A DNA stretch of 64,000 nt from JACRCT01 sp049841135 (GCA_049841135.1 JASGHK010000001.1:1178001-1242000); one strand, 5' to 3'. Numbered from the stretch's first letter, positions 40,809 to 50,690 are shown. A program made the numbers and translations. Notes: generated from the letters alone by a model not told the origin.

Positions 40809-43800
40809 ATGAAGTCCCGTACCTCGTTCGCGTCGGCCCCGCTCGCGCTGACCGCCGCTCTCGTCGTCGCCCTCGCAGGCTGCACCTGTGGTGGCCCGGG
40901 CGGCGGCACCGGGAAGCCTGGAGAGCCGGGCAAGCCCAGCAAGCTCGAGCCCATCCCCGCCGCGCCGTCCATCGCCAACCAGCCGCTGCAGGTGCCGGGC
41001 TCCGGCCAGCCGCTGGAGGTGGTCGTCGCCCGGCCCACCGGCAAGGTCTACGCGGACGTGCGCCCCACCATCACCTTCTCCAAGCCGGTGATGAGCCTGG
41101 GCACGGTCGAGAACGAGAAGGCGCAGCCGCCGGTGGCGAGCATCGAGCCGAAGATCGAGGGCGAGTGGAAGTGGCTCGGTTCGGCGAGCGTGGAGTTCGT
41201 GGCCAAGGGCCTCGTCCCCTACGCGACCTCGTACAAGGTCACCGTGCAGCCCGGGCTGGTCGCCCTGGACGGCTCGCGGCTCGAGCAGCCCTACACCTTC
41301 GAGTTCCAGACGCCCTCCCCCGAGGTGCAGAACGTCGTCCCCCGCGACGGGTACCAGTGGCTCACCCCCGACCAGGTCCTCACCGTCCTCTTCAACCAGC
41401 CGGTCAAGGACCTGGCGTCGAAGGCGTTCCTGACCGTGGGCGGCCAGAAGGTGGCGCTGACGCAGCTCAAGGAGATCTCGGTCGCCGAGGAGAACCGCGC
41501 CAAGGAGTCGGAGCGGCGCTTCGAGCGGGCGAGCTACGAAGAGCACGGCTTCAAGAACCGCCAGACCCGCTACGAGCTCAAGCCGGCGAGCGCGCTGCCG
41601 CTGGAGACGCCGGTCCAGCTCACCATCGCCGCGGACCTCGTGGCGCAGGAAGGCCCGCTGACGGTCGGCACCGCCGTGACCAAGGAGTTCAAGACCTACG
41701 GCAAGTTCGCCATCACCGACGTGCTCAAGTGCGCCAGCCGCTACGAGGGCGCCCGCTGCCCGTACGGCCCGGTGGTGCTGCTCACCACCAACAAGGCGGA
41801 TGTGGCGACGCTCAAGGACAAGCTGACGGTGACGCCCAAGGTGGAGATCGACTGGGACAACGCGCAGAGCGAGATCCCCGAGAGCTGGAACAACATCGGC
41901 TCGCCGTACGTGACGCTCCCCGGCCGCTGGCGTCCGGGCGTGACCTACCAGATCAAGGTGGGGCCGGGCCTCGCCGACGAGTTCAAGCAGGTCGCCGGCG
42001 GCTTCTCCAAGTCGGTCCGCACCGACGACGTCGACCCCTACTACAGCGCGGGCCCGAACATCGCCGTCCTCGAGGCCGACCGTGACGGGGCGCTGCCGGT
42101 CGAGTCGGTCAACGTCGCCTCCGCGACCGCCAACGTCTGGCCGCTTACCCCCGAGGAGCTGGCCAAGCAGCTGACCTGGGAGCCGTGGAACCGCAAGGAA
42201 GCCGAGCCGATGCCGGCCGCCCCGCCGACCACGATCGTCCTCGACCTCAAGGCCGCCAAGAACGTCGATCACTTCACGCCCCTGCCCCTGCGCAACGCGC
42301 TGCCCGAGGGCAAGAAGACCGGCCTGTTCCTGGTCAAGACCACCTGCCCGGAGCTCAAGGAGCGCGGCGGCGGCGAGCAGCGAGTGCTGGCCCAGGTCAC
42401 CGACGTCGCCGTCCACGCCAAGCTCGGCGCCAAGAGCGGCGCGCTGTGGGTCACCCGCCTGTCGAAGGGCACGCCGATCGAGAACGCGCGGGTGCGCCTC
42501 ATCGACCGCAACGGCGACGCCAAGTGGGAGGGCACGACCGACGCCTCCGGCGTGGCCAGGTGCCCGGGCCTGACCGGCCTCGTCCCCGGCAGCGACGACA
42601 GCTGGAACACCCCCTTCGCGCTGGCGGTGGCCGAGGTCGACGGCGACATCGGCGCCACCCTCTCCCAGTGGGACGAGGGGATCGCCCCGAGCGCCTTCAA
42701 CCTCAGCTCCGAGTGGGACAACGGCCGGCCGCGCAGCCTGGGCCTGGTCTTCGCCGACCGCGGCGTCTACCGCCCCGGCGACGAGGTGTTCCTCAAGGGC
42801 ATGGCCCGCTTCCGCAAGCTGGGCGACATCGAGCGCCCGGCCTCGGCCACGCCCTTCACCGTCGAGGTGACCAACAGCCGCGGCAACCAGGTCTTCAAGA
42901 CGGAAGTCCGCACCAGCGACTTCGGCACCTTCGATGCCAAGTTCACGCTCGACAAGGACGTGCCGCTCGGGACCTACCAGGTCACCGCCGAGCGCGGCAC
43001 GGGACCCGACCACCTCGCCTACCACGGCAACTTCCGGGTCGAGGAGTACCGGCCGCCGCAGTTCCGCGTGGACGTGACCTCGCCCTCCGCCAACGCCTTC
43101 GCCGGCGACGCGCTGCAGGCGCAGGTGCTGGCCCGCTACCTGTTCGGCGGCGCGATGAGCAAGGCCAAGGTCCACTGGACCGCAGCCCGCTCCTCGACGT
43201 CCTTCAGCCCCCCCGGCAACGACGCCTTCAACTTCGGCGTGCAGACCTGGTGGTGGGACGACGAGCAGCCGATGAGCACCACCGAGGTCTTCGGCGGCGG
43301 CGATGGGGAGACCGACTCCACCGGCGCGCTCGCGGTCAAGGTGGGCAAGGCCGAGGCCCCCGCGGGCAAGACCTGGGAGTACACGGTCGAGGCCGAGGTG
43401 ACCGACGTCAACCGCCAGCGCCTGGCCAACCGGACGTCGATCCGCGTGCACCCGGCTCAGGTCTACGCCGGCCTGCGGACCGCCAACGAGGGCTTCGCCG
43501 AGGCCGGCAAGCCGCTCAAGGTCGAGCTCGTCGCGGTCAGCCCCGAGGGCAAGCGCGAGACGGGCGTCGCGCTGGCGCTGGAGGTCAAGCGGCGCGAGTG
43601 GAAGTCGATCAAGAAGAAGGGCGTCGGCGGGCAGTGGTTCACCGAGAGCGAGGCGGTGGAGACCCGCGTCTTCGGCTGCGAGCCCAAGAGCGAGGCCACG
43701 CCGGTCACCTGCGAGTTCAAGGTCGAGCAGCCCGGCTTCCACATCCTGGAGGCGACGGCCACCGACGCGCAGGGCCGCAAGCAGGTCTCGCGCATCAGCT

Positions 43801-46760
43801 TCTACGCCATCGGCTCGGGCTGGGTGAGCTGGCAGCGCAACGACACCGACCGGATCGACCTCGTCACCGACAAGCAGAGCTACGACGTCGGCGAGACCGC
43901 CAAGATCCTGGTGAAGAGCCCCTACCCCGAGGCCGAGGCGCTGCTCACCGTCGAGCGCGAGGGCGTCTTCAGCGTCAAGCGGGTCAAGCTGACCGGCGCC
44001 GCCTCGACGCTCGAGGTGCCGCTCGACGAGTCGCTCGTCCCCAACGCCTTCGTCGGCGTCATCCTCTCCCACGGCCGCGTCGACAAGGAGAAGGGGATCG
44101 AGACCGGGCAGGATCCCGGCCGCCCCGCCGTCCGCGTGGGCTACGCCGAGCTGCGCGTGGAGAAGAAGAGCAAGCGCCTGGCGGTGACCGTCACCCCGGC
44201 CGCCAAGGACTACCGGCCGCGCGACAAGGTGAAGGTCGACGTCAAGGTCGCCGACTTCAAGGGCAAGCCGGCCAAGGCCGAGGTGACGCTGTGGGCGGTG
44301 GACGAGGGCGTGCTGCGCCTGACCGCCTACGAGAAGCCGGACCTGGTCGAGGCGGTCCACCCGCTGCGCGGCCTGTCGGTGCGCATCGGCGAGCCGCTCA
44401 TCCACCTCGTGCTCGCGCAGCTGTACGGCGAAAAGGGCGCGACGCAGGGCGGCTCGGGCGGCAGCGACTCCACCGGCGCCGGCTTCCGCAGCAAGTTCAA
44501 GACGACGGTCGCCTTCGACACGGTGGTCACCGACGCCGGCGGCGTGGCGCACGTGGAGTTCGAGCTGCCCGACAACCTGACGACCTACCGGATCATGGCG
44601 GTCGCGGCGACGCAGGGTGACCAGTTCGGCGGCGGCCAGTCGGAGATCGCTGTCAGCAAGCCGCTGCTCGCCCTCCCCGCCTTCCCGCGCTCGACCCGCG
44701 TCGGCGACAGCTTCGAGGCCGGCGTGGTCGTGCACACCAAGGGCACCACGCTCGGCGAGGTCAAGGTCACCGCCGACGTCCAGGGCCTCAAGCTCAACGG
44801 CCCCGCCGAGCGGTCGATCAACATGGCGGACGGCAAGGCCAAGGAGGTCCGCTTCGCGCTCGTCGCCGAGAAGCCGGGCAACGCCCGCCTGCGCATCGCC
44901 GTCCAGAGCGGCGCCGAGAAGGATGGCGTCGAGACCATCGTCCCGGTGACCCTGCCCGTGGCCAAGGAGGCCGTGGCGACCTACGGCGACACCACCGACA
45001 AGCGCGTCGAGGGCATCGTCCCGCCCAACGGCATCCGTCCCGACGTGGGCGGCCTGCAGATCACGCTGGCCTCCACGATGATGGGCAACTTCGACGAGAA
45101 CATGCGCCAGCTCGTCGAGTACCCGTACGGCTGCGTCGAGCAGCTCTCCAGCAAGCTCGTGCCGTTCATCGCGCTGCGCGACATCCAGAAGACCTTCGGC
45201 ATTGCCTTCCAGAACCCGACCGATCGCGCCGAGAAGGAGCGGCAAATCTTCAGCGCCTGGCTGGGCGACACCACCGGCATCCAGAAGACCGACGCCCCGG
45301 ACGAGGTGGTCAAGCGCACCGTGCGCGCCATCCAGGACCTGCAGAACCACGACGGCGGCTTCCGCTACTGGCCGGACGAGGGCGGCTGCTCGCAGGAGTG
45401 GGCGTCGAGCTACGCGGTCCTCGCGCTCTCTCGGGCGAAAGACTCGGGCTACGCCGTGGACGCCAACGTCCTCAAGAACGGCCAGAAGTTCCTCGCCGAC
45501 ACCGTGGCCGCGGGCAAGTGCGTGCAGTGCGGCTGGGGCTGCTACCCGCCGGGCGACCCGACCCGCGTCTTCGCGCTCTACTCGCTCGCGCGCAGCAAGG
45601 CCCCCAAGGCCTCCTACTACGGCGAGATCTTCGGCCGCCGCGACAAGCTGCCGCTCTTCTCCCAGGCCATGCTCGCCGACGCCATGTTCGTCGGCGGCGG
45701 CGACCGCGCCCAGGCCAAGACGCTCTTGACCGAGCTGATGAACCACGCCAAGGAGTCGGCGGGCGAGGTCCACTTCGAGGAGCACGACGCGCAGACCCAC
45801 GCGACGCTCTGGAGCTCCGACACGCGCACCACGGCCATCGTCCTGCAGACCCTGACCGACATCGCGCCGGAGCACCCCTTCGTCTCCAAGATCGGCCGGT
45901 ACCTGACCAAGGTGCGCAAGGCCGACGGCCAGTACCGCAACACGCAGGAGGCAGCCTTCTCGCTGATGGCGCTGACCGAGGTCCTCAAGACCAAGGAGAA
46001 GGACACCCCGGACTTCCTGGCCAAGGTGACGCTGGGCGCCGAGGAGCTGGCGAGCGTTCCGTTCAAGGGCCGCAGCATGGAGGTCAAGCCGGTCAACGTG
46101 CCCATCGAGAAGCTCTCCTCGCTCAAGAACAAGGAGCAGCTGGTCTTCGACCGCAGCGGTCCGGCCGGCGTCCTCTACTACAGCGCGCTCTTGCGCTACG
46201 CCCCGGCGGAGCTGCCGCTGACCCCGCTCGACCGCGGCATGGTCGTGCAGCGCTGGTTCGAGCCGTACCAGGGTGGCGGCCAGGCCAAGCAGTTCTTCGC
46301 CGGCGATCTCGTCCGCGTGCGCGTGCGCGTCGGCACCCACATGGAGCGCAACTACGTGGCCATCGAGGTCCCGCTGCCCTCCGGCCTGGAGGGCGTGGAC
46401 ACCTCGCTCGCCTCCACCGCCAAGCTGCCCGCCCAGCCCGGCGAGGAAGGCCCGGGCGAGGGCTACGAGTACGAGAGCGACGAGGACACCGGGGAGATGC
46501 GCACCAACGACAACCCCTGGGCCTACCGCTTCTACAGCCCCTTCAACCACATCGAGATGCGCGACGACCGGGTGGTGATCTTCGCCGACCACCTGCCGCC
46601 GGGCGTGCACGTCCACAGCTTCGTGGCGCGCGCGACCACCCCGGGCGACTTCGTCCTCAAGCCGGCCCAGGCCGAGGAGATGTACGCGCCGGAGGTCTTC
46701 GGCCGCTCGGACGGCGGACGGCTGCAGGTGACGTTGCCCGCGCCCGTCGCGGAGAAGTAG
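40809..46760 (+). CDS. Bacterial alpha-2-macroglobulin lipoprotein with thioester
   Basis: 1983 residues from ATG 40809, with a lipoprotein signal (ALTAALVVALAGC). Repeated macroglobulin beta-domains occupy most of the first 1200 residues. The A2M family core follows (STGAGFRSKFKTTVAFDTVV) and then a thioester-containing helical domain with YPYGCVEQ (Cys1442-Gln1445), the reactive CxEQ motif. Bacterial A2Ms trap attacking proteases in the periplasm. The gene is followed four bases later by pbpC, the conserved E. coli-type arrangement (yfhM-pbpC), which links protease trapping to cell-wall repair. Confidence 0.93.
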   Translation: MKSRTSFASAPLALTAALVVALAGCTCGGPGGGTGKPGEPGKPSKLEPIPAAPSIANQPLQVPGSGQPLEVVVARPTGKVYADVRPTITFSKPVMSLGTVENEKAQPPVASIEPKIEGEWKWLGSASVEFVAKGLVPYATSYKVTVQPGLVALDGSRLEQPYTFEFQTPSPEVQNVVPRDGYQWLTPDQVLTVLFNQPVKDLASKAFLTVGGQKVALTQLKEISVAEENRAKESERRFERASYEEHGFKNRQTRYELKPASALPLETPVQLTIAADLVAQEGPLTVGTAVTKEFKTYGKFAITDVLKCASRYEGARCPYGPVVLLTTNKADVATLKDKLTVTPKVEIDWDNAQSEIPESWNNIGSPYVTLPGRWRPGVTYQIKVGPGLADEFKQVAGGFSKSVRTDDVDPYYSAGPNIAVLEADRDGALPVESVNVASATANVWPLTPEELAKQLTWEPWNRKEAEPMPAAPPTTIVLDLKAAKNVDHFTPLPLRNALPEGKKTGLFLVKTTCPELKERGGGEQRVLAQVTDVAVHAKLGAKSGALWVTRLSKGTPIENARVRLIDRNGDAKWEGTTDASGVARCPGLTGLVPGSDDSWNTPFALAVAEVDGDIGATLSQWDEGIAPSAFNLSSEWDNGRPRSLGLVFADRGVYRPGDEVFLKGMARFRKLGDIERPASATPFTVEVTNSRGNQVFKTEVRTSDFGTFDAKFTLDKDVPLGTYQVTAERGTGPDHLAYHGNFRVEEYRPPQFRVDVTSPSANAFAGDALQAQVLARYLFGGAMSKAKVHWTAARSSTSFSPPGNDAFNFGVQTWWWDDEQPMSTTEVFGGGDGETDSTGALAVKVGKAEAPAGKTWEYTVEAEVTDVNRQRLANRTSIRVHPAQVYAGLRTANEGFAEAGKPLKVELVAVSPEGKRETGVALALEVKRREWKSIKKKGVGGQWFTESEAVETRVFGCEPKSEATPVTCEFKVEQPGFHILEATATDAQGRKQVSRISFYAIGSGWVSWQRNDTDRIDLVTDKQSYDVGETAKILVKSPYPEAEALLTVEREGVFSVKRVKLTGAASTLEVPLDESLVPNAFVGVILSHGRVDKEKGIETGQDPGRPAVRVGYAELRVEKKSKRLAVTVTPAAKDYRPRDKVKVDVKVADFKGKPAKAEVTLWAVDEGVLRLTAYEKPDLVEAVHPLRGLSVRIGEPLIHLVLAQLYGEKGATQGGSGGSDSTGAGFRSKFKTTVAFDTVVTDAGGVAHVEFELPDNLTTYRIMAVAATQGDQFGGGQSEIAVSKPLLALPAFPRSTRVGDSFEAGVVVHTKGTTLGEVKVTADVQGLKLNGPAERSINMADGKAKEVRFALVAEKPGNARLRIAVQSGAEKDGVETIVPVTLPVAKEAVATYGDTTDKRVEGIVPPNGIRPDVGGLQITLASTMMGNFDENMRQLVEYPYGCVEQLSSKLVPFIALRDIQKTFGIAFQNPTDRAEKERQIFSAWLGDTTGIQKTDAPDEVVKRTVRAIQDLQNHDGGFRYWPDEGGCSQEWASSYAVLALSRAKDSGYAVDANVLKNGQKFLADTVAAGKCVQCGWGCYPPGDPTRVFALYSLARSKAPKASYYGEIFGRRDKLPLFSQAMLADAMFVGGGDRAQAKTLLTELMNHAKESAGEVHFEEHDAQTHATLWSSDTRTTAIVLQTLTDIAPEHPFVSKIGRYLTKVRKADGQYRNTQEAAFSLMALTEVLKTKEKDTPDFLAKVTLGAEELASVPFKGRSMEVKPVNVPIEKLSSLKNKEQLVFDRSGPAGVLYYSALLRYAPAELPLTPLDRGMVVQRWFEPYQGGGQAKQFFAGDLVRVRVRVGTHMERNYVAIEVPLPSGLEGVDTSLASTAKLPAQPGEEGPGEGYEYESDEDTGEMRTNDNPWAYRFYSPFNHIEMRDDRVVIFADHLPPGVHVHSFVARATTPGDFVLKPAQAEEMYAPEVFGRSDGGRLQVTLPAPVAEK

Positions 46761-46764
46761 TCAC

Positions 46765-49104
46765 TTGAGGTCGCTGCCTCCTCGCGCGAGGCGATGGCTC
46801 TCCCGCGGCGCGCTCGTCGCCGCGGGGCTGGCCCTCGTCTCGGCGGCGGCCTTCGTGCTCTGGCCGCTGCCGCCGGCGCTGCTGGCGCGCGAAGGGGTGG
46901 TCTCGCTGCGGTTCACCGACCGCGAGGGCGGGCTGCTGCGCGAGCTCCGCTCCCGCGAGGACGGCCGCAGCGTGCCGCTGCCCGAGGGCGAGCTGCCGCC
47001 GAGAGTGGTCCAGGCCTTCCTTGCGGCCGAGGACAAGCGCTTCTTCGACCACCCGGGCGTGGATGTCCGCGCCGTCGCGCGGGCGATCGTCCAGAACCTG
47101 CGCGCGCGGCGGATCGTCAGCGGCGCCTCGACGCTGACCCAGCAGCTGGCGCGACGGCTCGAGCCGCGCCAGCGGACGCTGGTCGGCAAGGCCGGTGAGG
47201 CGCTGTGGGCGCTGCGGCTGACGGCGCACCTGCCGCGCGAGCGGATCCTGCGCGAGTACCTCGACCGGATCCCGCTGGGGAACTCGGCCTACGGCATCGA
47301 AGCGGCGGCGCAGCTCTACTTCGGACGCCCCGCGGCTTCGCTCTCCGCGGCCCAGGCGGCGCTCCTGGCCGGCCTGGCGCGCTCCCCCGCTCGCTACGAC
47401 CCGTACCGCCACCCCGAGACTTCCCGCGCGCGGATGCTGGAGGTGCTGCAGGCGTTGAAGGCGACTGGGGCCCTCACCGCCGACCAGGTCCGCGCCGAAG
47501 CGGCCGCCCCGCTCGACCTCGTCCCACCGGAGCGCATCTTCAAGGCGCCGCACCTGGTGGCCGGCCTCATCCACGACTTGAAGGCCCTCGGGCTCGACGG
47601 CGCGAGCGAGGTGCAGACCACCCTCGACCCGGCGCTCCAGCACGACGTCGAGGCGATGCTCAAGGAGGAGCTGTCCGGACTGGCGCCGAGACGCGTCGGC
47701 CAGGCCGCGGCACTGGTCATCGACAACGCGACCGGCGAGGTCCTGGCCTACGTCGGCTCGGCGGACTTCCTAGACGAGGCACACCAGGGGCAGAACGACG
47801 GCGTCCGGGCCCTGCGGCAACCGGGCAGCGCGCTCAAGCCCTTCGCCTACGGCTACGCGCTGGGCCACGGGTACACGCCGGCCACCGTCCTCTCCGACGT
47901 CGAGACGCACCTGTCCACGCCGACGGGCGACTACGTCCCCCGCAACTACGACCGCCGGGTGCACGGGCCGGTGCGGCTGCGGGCCGCGCTCGCCAACAGC
48001 TACAACGTCCCCGCGGTCCGCCTCGCCGAGCGCCTGGGGACCGAGGCCGTGGTCGAGGTGCTGCGTCGGGCGGGCTTCGAGTCCCTGTCCAAGGACGCTT
48101 CCCACTACGGCGTCGGGGTCATCCTCGGCAACGGCGACGTCAACCTCTGGGAGCTGGCCCGCGGCTACCGGGGCCTGGCCCGCGGCGGGGTGACCGAGCC
48201 GCTGCGCCTGGTGCGGTCCGCGCGCGACGCCGAGGCCCGAGGGCTCGATGCCACTCCCGAGTTGGGCCCCAGGCGCTTCCTCACCTCGTCCGCCGCCGCA
48301 CTGCTCACCGACATCCTCTCCGACGAGGCGGCGCGCGCGCCGGCCTTCGGCCTCGACAACGCCCTGCGCCTGCCCTTCCCCGTCGCCGCCAAGACCGGCA
48401 CCAGCCGCGCCTACGTGGACAACTGGACGGCGGGCTTCACCCGCGAGCGGACGGTGGCGGTCTGGGTCGGCAACTTCGACGGCACGCCGATGCGCGGCGT
48501 CAGCGGCATCACCGGCGCGGCGCCGCTCTTCAAGCGGATCATGACCCGCGCGATGCGCGGCGTTCCCCGGGAGCCGCTCGTCGACCGCTCGCGCTTCGAG
48601 TCCGCCGACATCTGCGCGCTCTCGGGCAAGCGCGCCGGCCCCGGGTGCCCCAGCGCCCTCCACGAGCTCTTCCTGCCCGGCACCGGCCCGACCGAGCCCT
48701 GCCCGATGCACCGCATGGTCGCCTCGGCGACCGGTGCCCGGACCGTGCTCGACGTCGGGCCCGAGTTCTACGCGTGGGCGCACGGCGAGGGCCTCGAGTC
48801 GAGCCCGGTGCCCGGCGGCGGAGCAGCGCCCTACTCCGGCCGAGGCCGGCTCGTCCTGCCCGCCGATGGAGACGAGTACGTCGTGGATCCCGGCGTCCCC
48901 GACGACGCCCAGAGCGTCCCGCTGCGAGCGCTGGCCCCGGCCTCGGTGACGCAGCTCGAGGTTCGAATCGACGGCGGAGCGCCCTTCGCACTCGGCCCAC
49001 CCTTCGCTACGCGCATTCCGGCGATTCCGGGCGCGCACCGCATCGAGCTCTTCGCGCCTGGAACGGCCGAGCCGCTCTCGTCGGCCCGGTACGTCGTGCA
49101 CTGA
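46765..49104 (+). CDS. pbpC: Penicillin-binding protein 1C
   Basis: 779 residues from TTG 46765. One N-terminal membrane helix precedes the GT51 glycosyltransferase domain (EDKRFFDHPGVD, GASTLTQQLAR, IPLGNSAYGIEAAAQLYFG). The transpeptidase domain has SxxK in PGSALKPF (Ser355), SYN (LANSYN) and KTGTS. The end is a BiPBP_C-type beta-domain (RIELFAPGTAEPL). It polymerises and cross-links peptidoglycan at the inner membrane. It is translationally linked to the upstream A2M gene. Confidence 0.93.
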   Translation: MRSLPPRARRWLSRGALVAAGLALVSAAAFVLWPLPPALLAREGVVSLRFTDREGGLLRELRSREDGRSVPLPEGELPPRVVQAFLAAEDKRFFDHPGVDVRAVARAIVQNLRARRIVSGASTLTQQLARRLEPRQRTLVGKAGEALWALRLTAHLPRERILREYLDRIPLGNSAYGIEAAAQLYFGRPAASLSAAQAALLAGLARSPARYDPYRHPETSRARMLEVLQALKATGALTADQVRAEAAAPLDLVPPERIFKAPHLVAGLIHDLKALGLDGASEVQTTLDPALQHDVEAMLKEELSGLAPRRVGQAAALVIDNATGEVLAYVGSADFLDEAHQGQNDGVRALRQPGSALKPFAYGYALGHGYTPATVLSDVETHLSTPTGDYVPRNYDRRVHGPVRLRAALANSYNVPAVRLAERLGTEAVVEVLRRAGFESLSKDASHYGVGVILGNGDVNLWELARGYRGLARGGVTEPLRLVRSARDAEARGLDATPELGPRRFLTSSAAALLTDILSDEAARAPAFGLDNALRLPFPVAAKTGTSRAYVDNWTAGFTRERTVAVWVGNFDGTPMRGVSGITGAAPLFKRIMTRAMRGVPREPLVDRSRFESADICALSGKRAGPGCPSALHELFLPGTGPTEPCPMHRMVASATGARTVLDVGPEFYAWAHGEGLESSPVPGGGAAPYSGRGRLVLPADGDEYVVDPGVPDDAQSVPLRALAPASVTQLEVRIDGGAPFALGPPFATRIPAIPGAHRIELFAPGTAEPLSSARYVVH

Positions 49105-49626
49105 CTACCGAGATCGCAGCTCGGGGAAGAGCGGGGCAAACAGCTTCAAGATCCGCGTGACGGTCTCCGGGTCTTCGACCCGCGTGATCTTGAAGTTTCC
49201 GGAGACCTCGAGCCTCACGCAGCCGCCGGGAGCGCACCGCCGCTTCATCGCCTCCTCGCTCGGGCATACCTGCCGGACCGCGCTTGCCAGCGACTCGAGC
49301 TGGGCTCCCTCGAGCCCTTTCTCCTCCTTCAGGACTCTCGGGACCTTCGCTTCGGGGCCAGCAGCGAACGGATCCGAGTCGTGCAGGCGGACGACGCCGC
49401 GCGCGAAGTCGAAATAGAACTCGCGGAAGAAATCGCCCCGGCCCGCTTGCTCGCGCGCCACCAGGTTCTCGGCGCCCGCCCACAGCGGGCACGCTTCCGC
49501 CGGCCTCGGCTTCGGCGCCACCTCGAGCACCGCGCCATCGCCGACCGCAGCCGGGTCGCGCCGCGCGCAGCCCGCCGAGGCCGACACCAAGATCATCACC
49601 AGGAGAACCAGCCTCATGAGCGACAC
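49105..49626 (-). CDS. Lipoprotein, unknown
   Basis: 173 residues from ATG 49626 (an ATG at 49617 is also possible). A lipoprotein signal ends at SASAGC. The mature domain contains several cysteines (ACPLWAG, QVCPSEE, RRCAPGGC) and beta-strand segments (FYFDFARGVVRL, RLEVSGNFKITRV). It converges with pbpC (stops are adjacent). No family is recognised. Confidence 0.6.
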   Translation of the reverse strand: MSLMRLVLLVMILVSASAGCARRDPAAVGDGAVLEVAPKPRPAEACPLWAGAENLVAREQAGRGDFFREFYFDFARGVVRLHDSDPFAAGPEAKVPRVLKEEKGLEGAQLESLASAVRQVCPSEEAMKRRCAPGGCVRLEVSGNFKITRVEDPETVTRILKLFAPLFPELRSR

Positions 49627-49975
49627 GCTCCTCCACGGTTGTAGGCGAGGTCATTTCCGCCAGCGATTGGACCGAATGCTTCGAATAGGGGCATTCAAAT
49701 CACCCATATAAAGGAGGGGCAGAAGCGAATTTCCCCAAGCCGCCATGCCCCAACGGAAGCCCCTTATCGGTCATCCGGCCGATGCCAATGGAGCGCCCCG
49801 TGTCAAGACGAGCCATTTTCCGCTGCAGTTCCGCGCAGTTACGCAGACACACGCTTCGATGCCCGCCCGCCGCACCGGCCTTCGACCGCCGTCGACTTTC
49901 CCTTGTCACCACGCGTGGTTAGCGTGGGAATTCGAAGGTCGATTTCGCTGTCATTGCTAGTCCTTGGAAACACTC
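49627..49975. other. Intergenic region upstream of the tRNA island
   Basis: About 350 bases, clearly less GC-rich than the surroundings. A 71-codon ORF at 49745-49960 has no close ribosome site and no coding bias, so it is not called. No attachment-site duplication was spotted between this side and the right border of the island. Confidence 0.45.
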
Positions 49976-50004
49976 TTGATTTTCGACTGCAATGGCAGTA
50001 GTAT
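49976..50004 (+). promoter_or_regulatory. Sigma-70 promoter leading into the tRNA island
   Basis: TTGATT (49976-49981) and TAGTAT (49999-50004) are separated by exactly 17 bases. The predicted start is near 50011, giving a leader of about 18 bases to the first small ORF. It is the best promoter I can find before the array. Confidence 0.6.
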
Positions 50005-50028
50005 CCGTTCATCAAGTTGAGGCAAGCA

Positions 50029-50166
50029 ATGAACCGGTTGAGCACCAACAGCTGCTGGCACAAAGAGTCGACGAAGCGCGAAGGGTATGTCGTGCGCATC
50101 GCGTCCGCCTCGGCCCAGCCACTGCCCTTCGGTCTCGATCGCGATGCCTGCCCGCCCGGCCACTGA
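50029..50166 (+). CDS. 45-residue small ORF 1
   Basis: From ATG 50029 with GAGG seven bases upstream and a promoter just before. The peptide begins MNRLSTNSCWHKE and ends RDACPPGH. It is followed 22 bases later by a strong terminator hairpin. A second ORF with the same layout follows. The shared ending (D-x-x-PPG-x) and start (M-N/K-R) suggest tandem paralogues. It could be a leader or regulatory peptide, or a modified-peptide precursor. No family is recognised. Confidence 0.45.
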   Translation: MNRLSTNSCWHKESTKREGYVVRIASASAQPLPFGLDRDACPPGH

Positions 50167-50188
50167 GCAATCTCTCGTTGAGTTCTCG

Positions 50189-50220
50189 AGAGGCCGGGCT
50201 CCGAAAGGAACCCGGCCTCT
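50189..50220 (+). terminator. Terminator hairpin after small ORF 1
   Basis: AGAGGCCGGG (50189-50198) pairs with CCCGGCCTCT (50211-50220) across a 12-base loop, followed by TCGTTT. Nearly the same hairpin recurs after small ORF 2. Confidence 0.7.
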
Positions 50221-50287
50221 TCGTTTATCGAGCCCGAAAAACTTCGCAGGAATCTGGTCGTTGGACAGGAGCAACACGAGGAACGCC

Positions 50288-50443
50288 ATGAAGCGCTTCG
50301 TACAAGAGCCCTGGTTGCGGACATCACACCGCATGCCCCTCAGGGGACCCGTGTATCCGCAGGGTTGCAACAGAGGCTTCTCGTTCCTCAACGCGATCCG
50401 CAGCGCAGCCCCGTGCCTGGATACGGCACCGCCCGGCTCTTAG
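50288..50443 (+). CDS. 51-residue small ORF 2
   Basis: From ATG 50288 with GAGGA five bases upstream. The peptide begins MKRFVQEPWLR and ends LDTAPPGS, echoing the first ORF. It is followed by a near-copy of the same terminator. Longer in-frame starts upstream would run through the first terminator and are not credible. Function unknown. Confidence 0.45.
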   Translation: MKRFVQEPWLRTSHRMPLRGPVYPQGCNRGFSFLNAIRSAAPCLDTAPPGS

Positions 50444-50466
50444 GAAGACGCTCTTACGCGCTCCTC

Positions 50467-50500
50467 GAGAGGCCGGGATCCGAAAAGGACCCGGCCTCTC
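50467..50500 (+). terminator. Terminator hairpin after small ORF 2
   Basis: GAGAGGCCGGG (50467-50477) pairs perfectly with CCCGGCCTCTC (50490-50500), loop of 12, then GCATTTT. It stands 41 bases before the first tRNA, so the array needs read-through, antitermination or its own promoter. Confidence 0.75.
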
Positions 50501-50541
50501 GCATTTTCAGACGCAGCAGGAAGGACGAACGGAAACGACAT

Positions 50542-50610
50542 AGGCCGCGCTCCGGCGGGCAGCCTGGTCTCCAAAACCGGGCGAGTGGGGTTCGACACCT
50601 CAGCGGCCTG
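50542..50610 (+). tRNA. trnW: tRNA-Trp(CCA), shortened
   Basis: Acceptor AGGCCGC/GCGGCCT is perfect. Anticodon loop CTCCAAA. T-loop TTCGACA. The D region between acceptor and anticodon stems is only 15 bases, with a possible 3-bp D stem (GCT/AGC) and no linker bases, so this is an unusually short gene. Confidence 0.7.
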
Positions 50611-50619
50611 CACAGAAAC

Positions 50620-50690
50620 GCCCCGGTAGCTCAAAGGAAGAGCTCCGGTCCCGTAAACCGGCGACGTCGGTCCAATACCGACCCGGGGCT
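50620..50690 (+). tRNA. trnT: tRNA-Thr(CGT), C33
   Basis: Acceptor GCCCCGG/CCGGGGC; D stem GCTC/GAGC; anticodon stem CCGGT/ACCGG with loop CCCGTAA. Position 33 is C, not U. T-loop TCCAATA lacks the usual TTC. Confidence 0.75.

Noticed and set aside
39975..46616. A 2213-codon minus-strand open frame
   Set aside because: It is antisense shadow of the alpha-2-macroglobulin gene produced by GC-rich codon bias (repetitive Ala/Gly/Arg/Leu/Val composition). Only its last 228 codons (39975-40661) are a real gene.
49745..49960. 71-codon ORF upstream of the island promoter
   Set aside because: No ribosome site at a suitable distance, and no coding bias or recognisable motif.
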